From Anoplopoma fimbria (Eukaryota; Chordata; Actinopteri; Perciformes; Anoplopomatidae): a stretch of DNA of 64,000 nt. The position numbers and the translations under genes are program-made. Within the stretch, counting starts at the first letter, position 1; every line of letters begins with the position of its first letter. The notes under the pieces were generated by a model that did no database searches, was not told the DNA's origin, and was given only the letters and a program-made list of their open reading frames with translations. The stretch spans positions 11,772,748 to 11,836,747 of the forward strand of contig NC_072464.1 of NCBI RefSeq assembly GCF_027596085.1, in the 5' to 3' direction. Below, piece after piece: positions 62,501 through 64,000 of the stretch.

Positions 62501-64000
62501 TCAGTGATTCCCGCCCACCTCTCTGGCAGCTTACCGATTTACATTTGAGCATAATGCAAGCATTAGAGGAGGCACAAGGCAGCCCTGATAAGTTACAAAG
62601 TGCTCCAGGGGTAAACCTCGTAAGAGAGGGTTTGGAGTTATTTACAGCGTTCAAATCCTTCAAAAATTCATGTCTGGAGGATGAGATTGGTTTTGCAGTT
62701 GATGCTTTGCACACAAAGCAAACACAATACATATGGAGGGTGTTTAGCTGTAAATGACCAGATGACATTAATTCTAATTGACTGATCTCATCCCATGCTT
62801 AGGACCAGTGTGTATGATACTACTCAGGACACAAGGGTCTTGTCAAGGCACAATGTTGCACACAAAGCCCCCAAAAAAACAGAAACACAGAGATTGGCTT
62901 AAGAAATGAGGAACACAGAGAACTAGAAATGATTTTAAATGCAATTTAATTTTCAATGAAGCAATACTTAAGTTGTATGGCATTTTCTATTCAAAGATAT
63001 GTTTTGATTGTGCAATTCTCATAATAAGAGTGCTCAAAAATTGCAAAGCCATTACAAAGGAGGTTAAAGGCAATGGAATTCCTTCTTATCACAAATGCTT
63101 TCTGTACAGTTGTTCCATTTGAAATGCATTTAATTGCAAGTAGAAAAGAAGAGAGAGAAAGCCAACAATGCGCGGGTCTGAAGCAGTTTTCTCGTCTGCT
63201 TTGAGTGAGCGTATTCAAATCTTAGCGGGCAGACAATGAAGGAAAGGAATCGTGCTCTGAATAGCCTCTCTCCCTCTCTCTCCTTTTCATTCCCAGGCCA
63301 ATTCACAGCCTTCCTCTTCTCTGCTGTTAAGGGCGGGCTTTCCCCTCGCAACTCAAACTTCCTCTGTAGAACAACACATTCACCTGATAGCAGTAGCAGC
63401 ACACATGTAGTCCCTATTCATCATGTCACTGTTAAGACGTGCAGGAGTCTGGGGTCCACTGTAAACACGGTCTATGACAATCGTCATGACATATTCTGAG
63501 TCCATGTTGTGCTTTCACAAAGCTGTTCACACACTTGTTTGACAAGGATGCTGCTGCTTCTTGCTTGCATCAGGCTTTGCCAGGCCCTTCCTTCTAAAGC
63601 CATGGCCAAGCCTTGACCCGGGTCCCCTCTCCCCGCTCGTTCCACTGAGGGGAGGAGTATCTGGGGATCATGGGCCACAAAGTGCTTGAAGCCTGTGTCT
63701 TTGTTGGGGCAAGCAGGGAGAGAACACCCCCAGCAGATATGCTGACAATCTCATGGGAGTAAGAGAAGAAGTTGAAGCAAGAAAGTGCACCCTTCAAACT
63801 TTCCAGTGCAGTGCTAGGAATTCTATTTTTTCTCAACAAAGATTTATACATATTTATACAAGCCCAAATACTGATAGGAAGGTGGTAGAAAAAAAATCTT
63901 GGAATTGCAGAGGTAAACTATATGTAAATGCCATAAAGTAATAGACTTGTAGTGCAAATCACACCATTTTATCTTTAATTTTGCTTTCGTACCCTCCCCA

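Larger units (their letters stand above)
56407..64000. other. 5' flank of dct, no gene supported
   Basis: Nothing coding could be recognised on either strand. Visible are two E-boxes, a repeat copy at 57241-57645, a TA microsatellite at 59499-59535, and a repeat-poor stretch from ~61.9 to ~63.7 kb that may be regulatory. The genes that usually follow DCT in vertebrates (such as TGDS or GPR180) are not present. Confidence 0.7.

Noticed and set aside
62406..62768. Overlapping open frames of 120 (minus) and 94 (plus, 62473-62757) codons
   Set aside because: Neither has a recognisable domain, signal peptide or good splice context. Overlap of both strands suggests chance; the segment may instead be conserved non-coding DNA.

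Overview
The window is vertebrate, specifically teleost-fish-like, genomic DNA. The evidence is AT-rich sequence with small exons in long GT-AG introns, two recognisable vertebrate protein genes, and many dispersed repeats that resemble those I know from percomorph fishes (recognised by eye, no library search). No bacterial, plasmid, phage or CRISPR-like features are visible.

Plus strand, bases 1-49704 and on into a 3' UTR: the 3' three quarters of a glypican gene, best called gpc6 (possibly gpc6a; the paralogue cannot be decided here). Seven coding exons were found, which by comparison with the family should be exons 3-9 of 9. They encode 449 residues; the first ~105 residues (signal peptide and first cysteines) lie upstream of the window. 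The exons join in frame through GT-AG introns of 5.1, 17.2, 0.66, 19.0, 1.0 and 0.88 kb. The C-terminus carries a four-fold Ser-Gly heparan-sulfate attachment cluster and a GPI-type hydrophobic tail.

Minus strand, bases 56406-52397: a complete 8-exon dopachrome tautomerase gene (dct, also tyrp2). It encodes 514 residues with signal peptide, Cys-rich/EGF-like region, both histidine metal sites, a transmembrane helix and a cytoplasmic tail. The two genes are tail to tail, with stop codons 2.7 kb apart. This matches the GPC6-DCT neighbourhood of other vertebrates and supports the gpc6 identity. The genes are not known to share a pathway: GPC6 is a cell-surface heparan-sulfate co-receptor, and DCT is a melanosomal enzyme.

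The introns hold degraded repeats: an L2-like LINE fragment, SINE-like fragments, two MITE-like elements with terminal inverted repeats, several generic teleost repeat families, and a directly repeated ~320-bp unit (two copies 1.8 kb apart) that I cannot assign. Bases 56.4-64 kb, upstream of dct, show no supportable gene. They contain one clear repeat, E-boxes that could serve MITF, and a repeat-poor stretch that could be regulatory.

I did not find a previously undescribed biological system. The most useful second looks are the unassigned ~320-bp direct duplication, splice-site configurations of the AG|GTAA type at exon starts, repeats pressed against exons, and candidate regulatory DNA upstream of dct.
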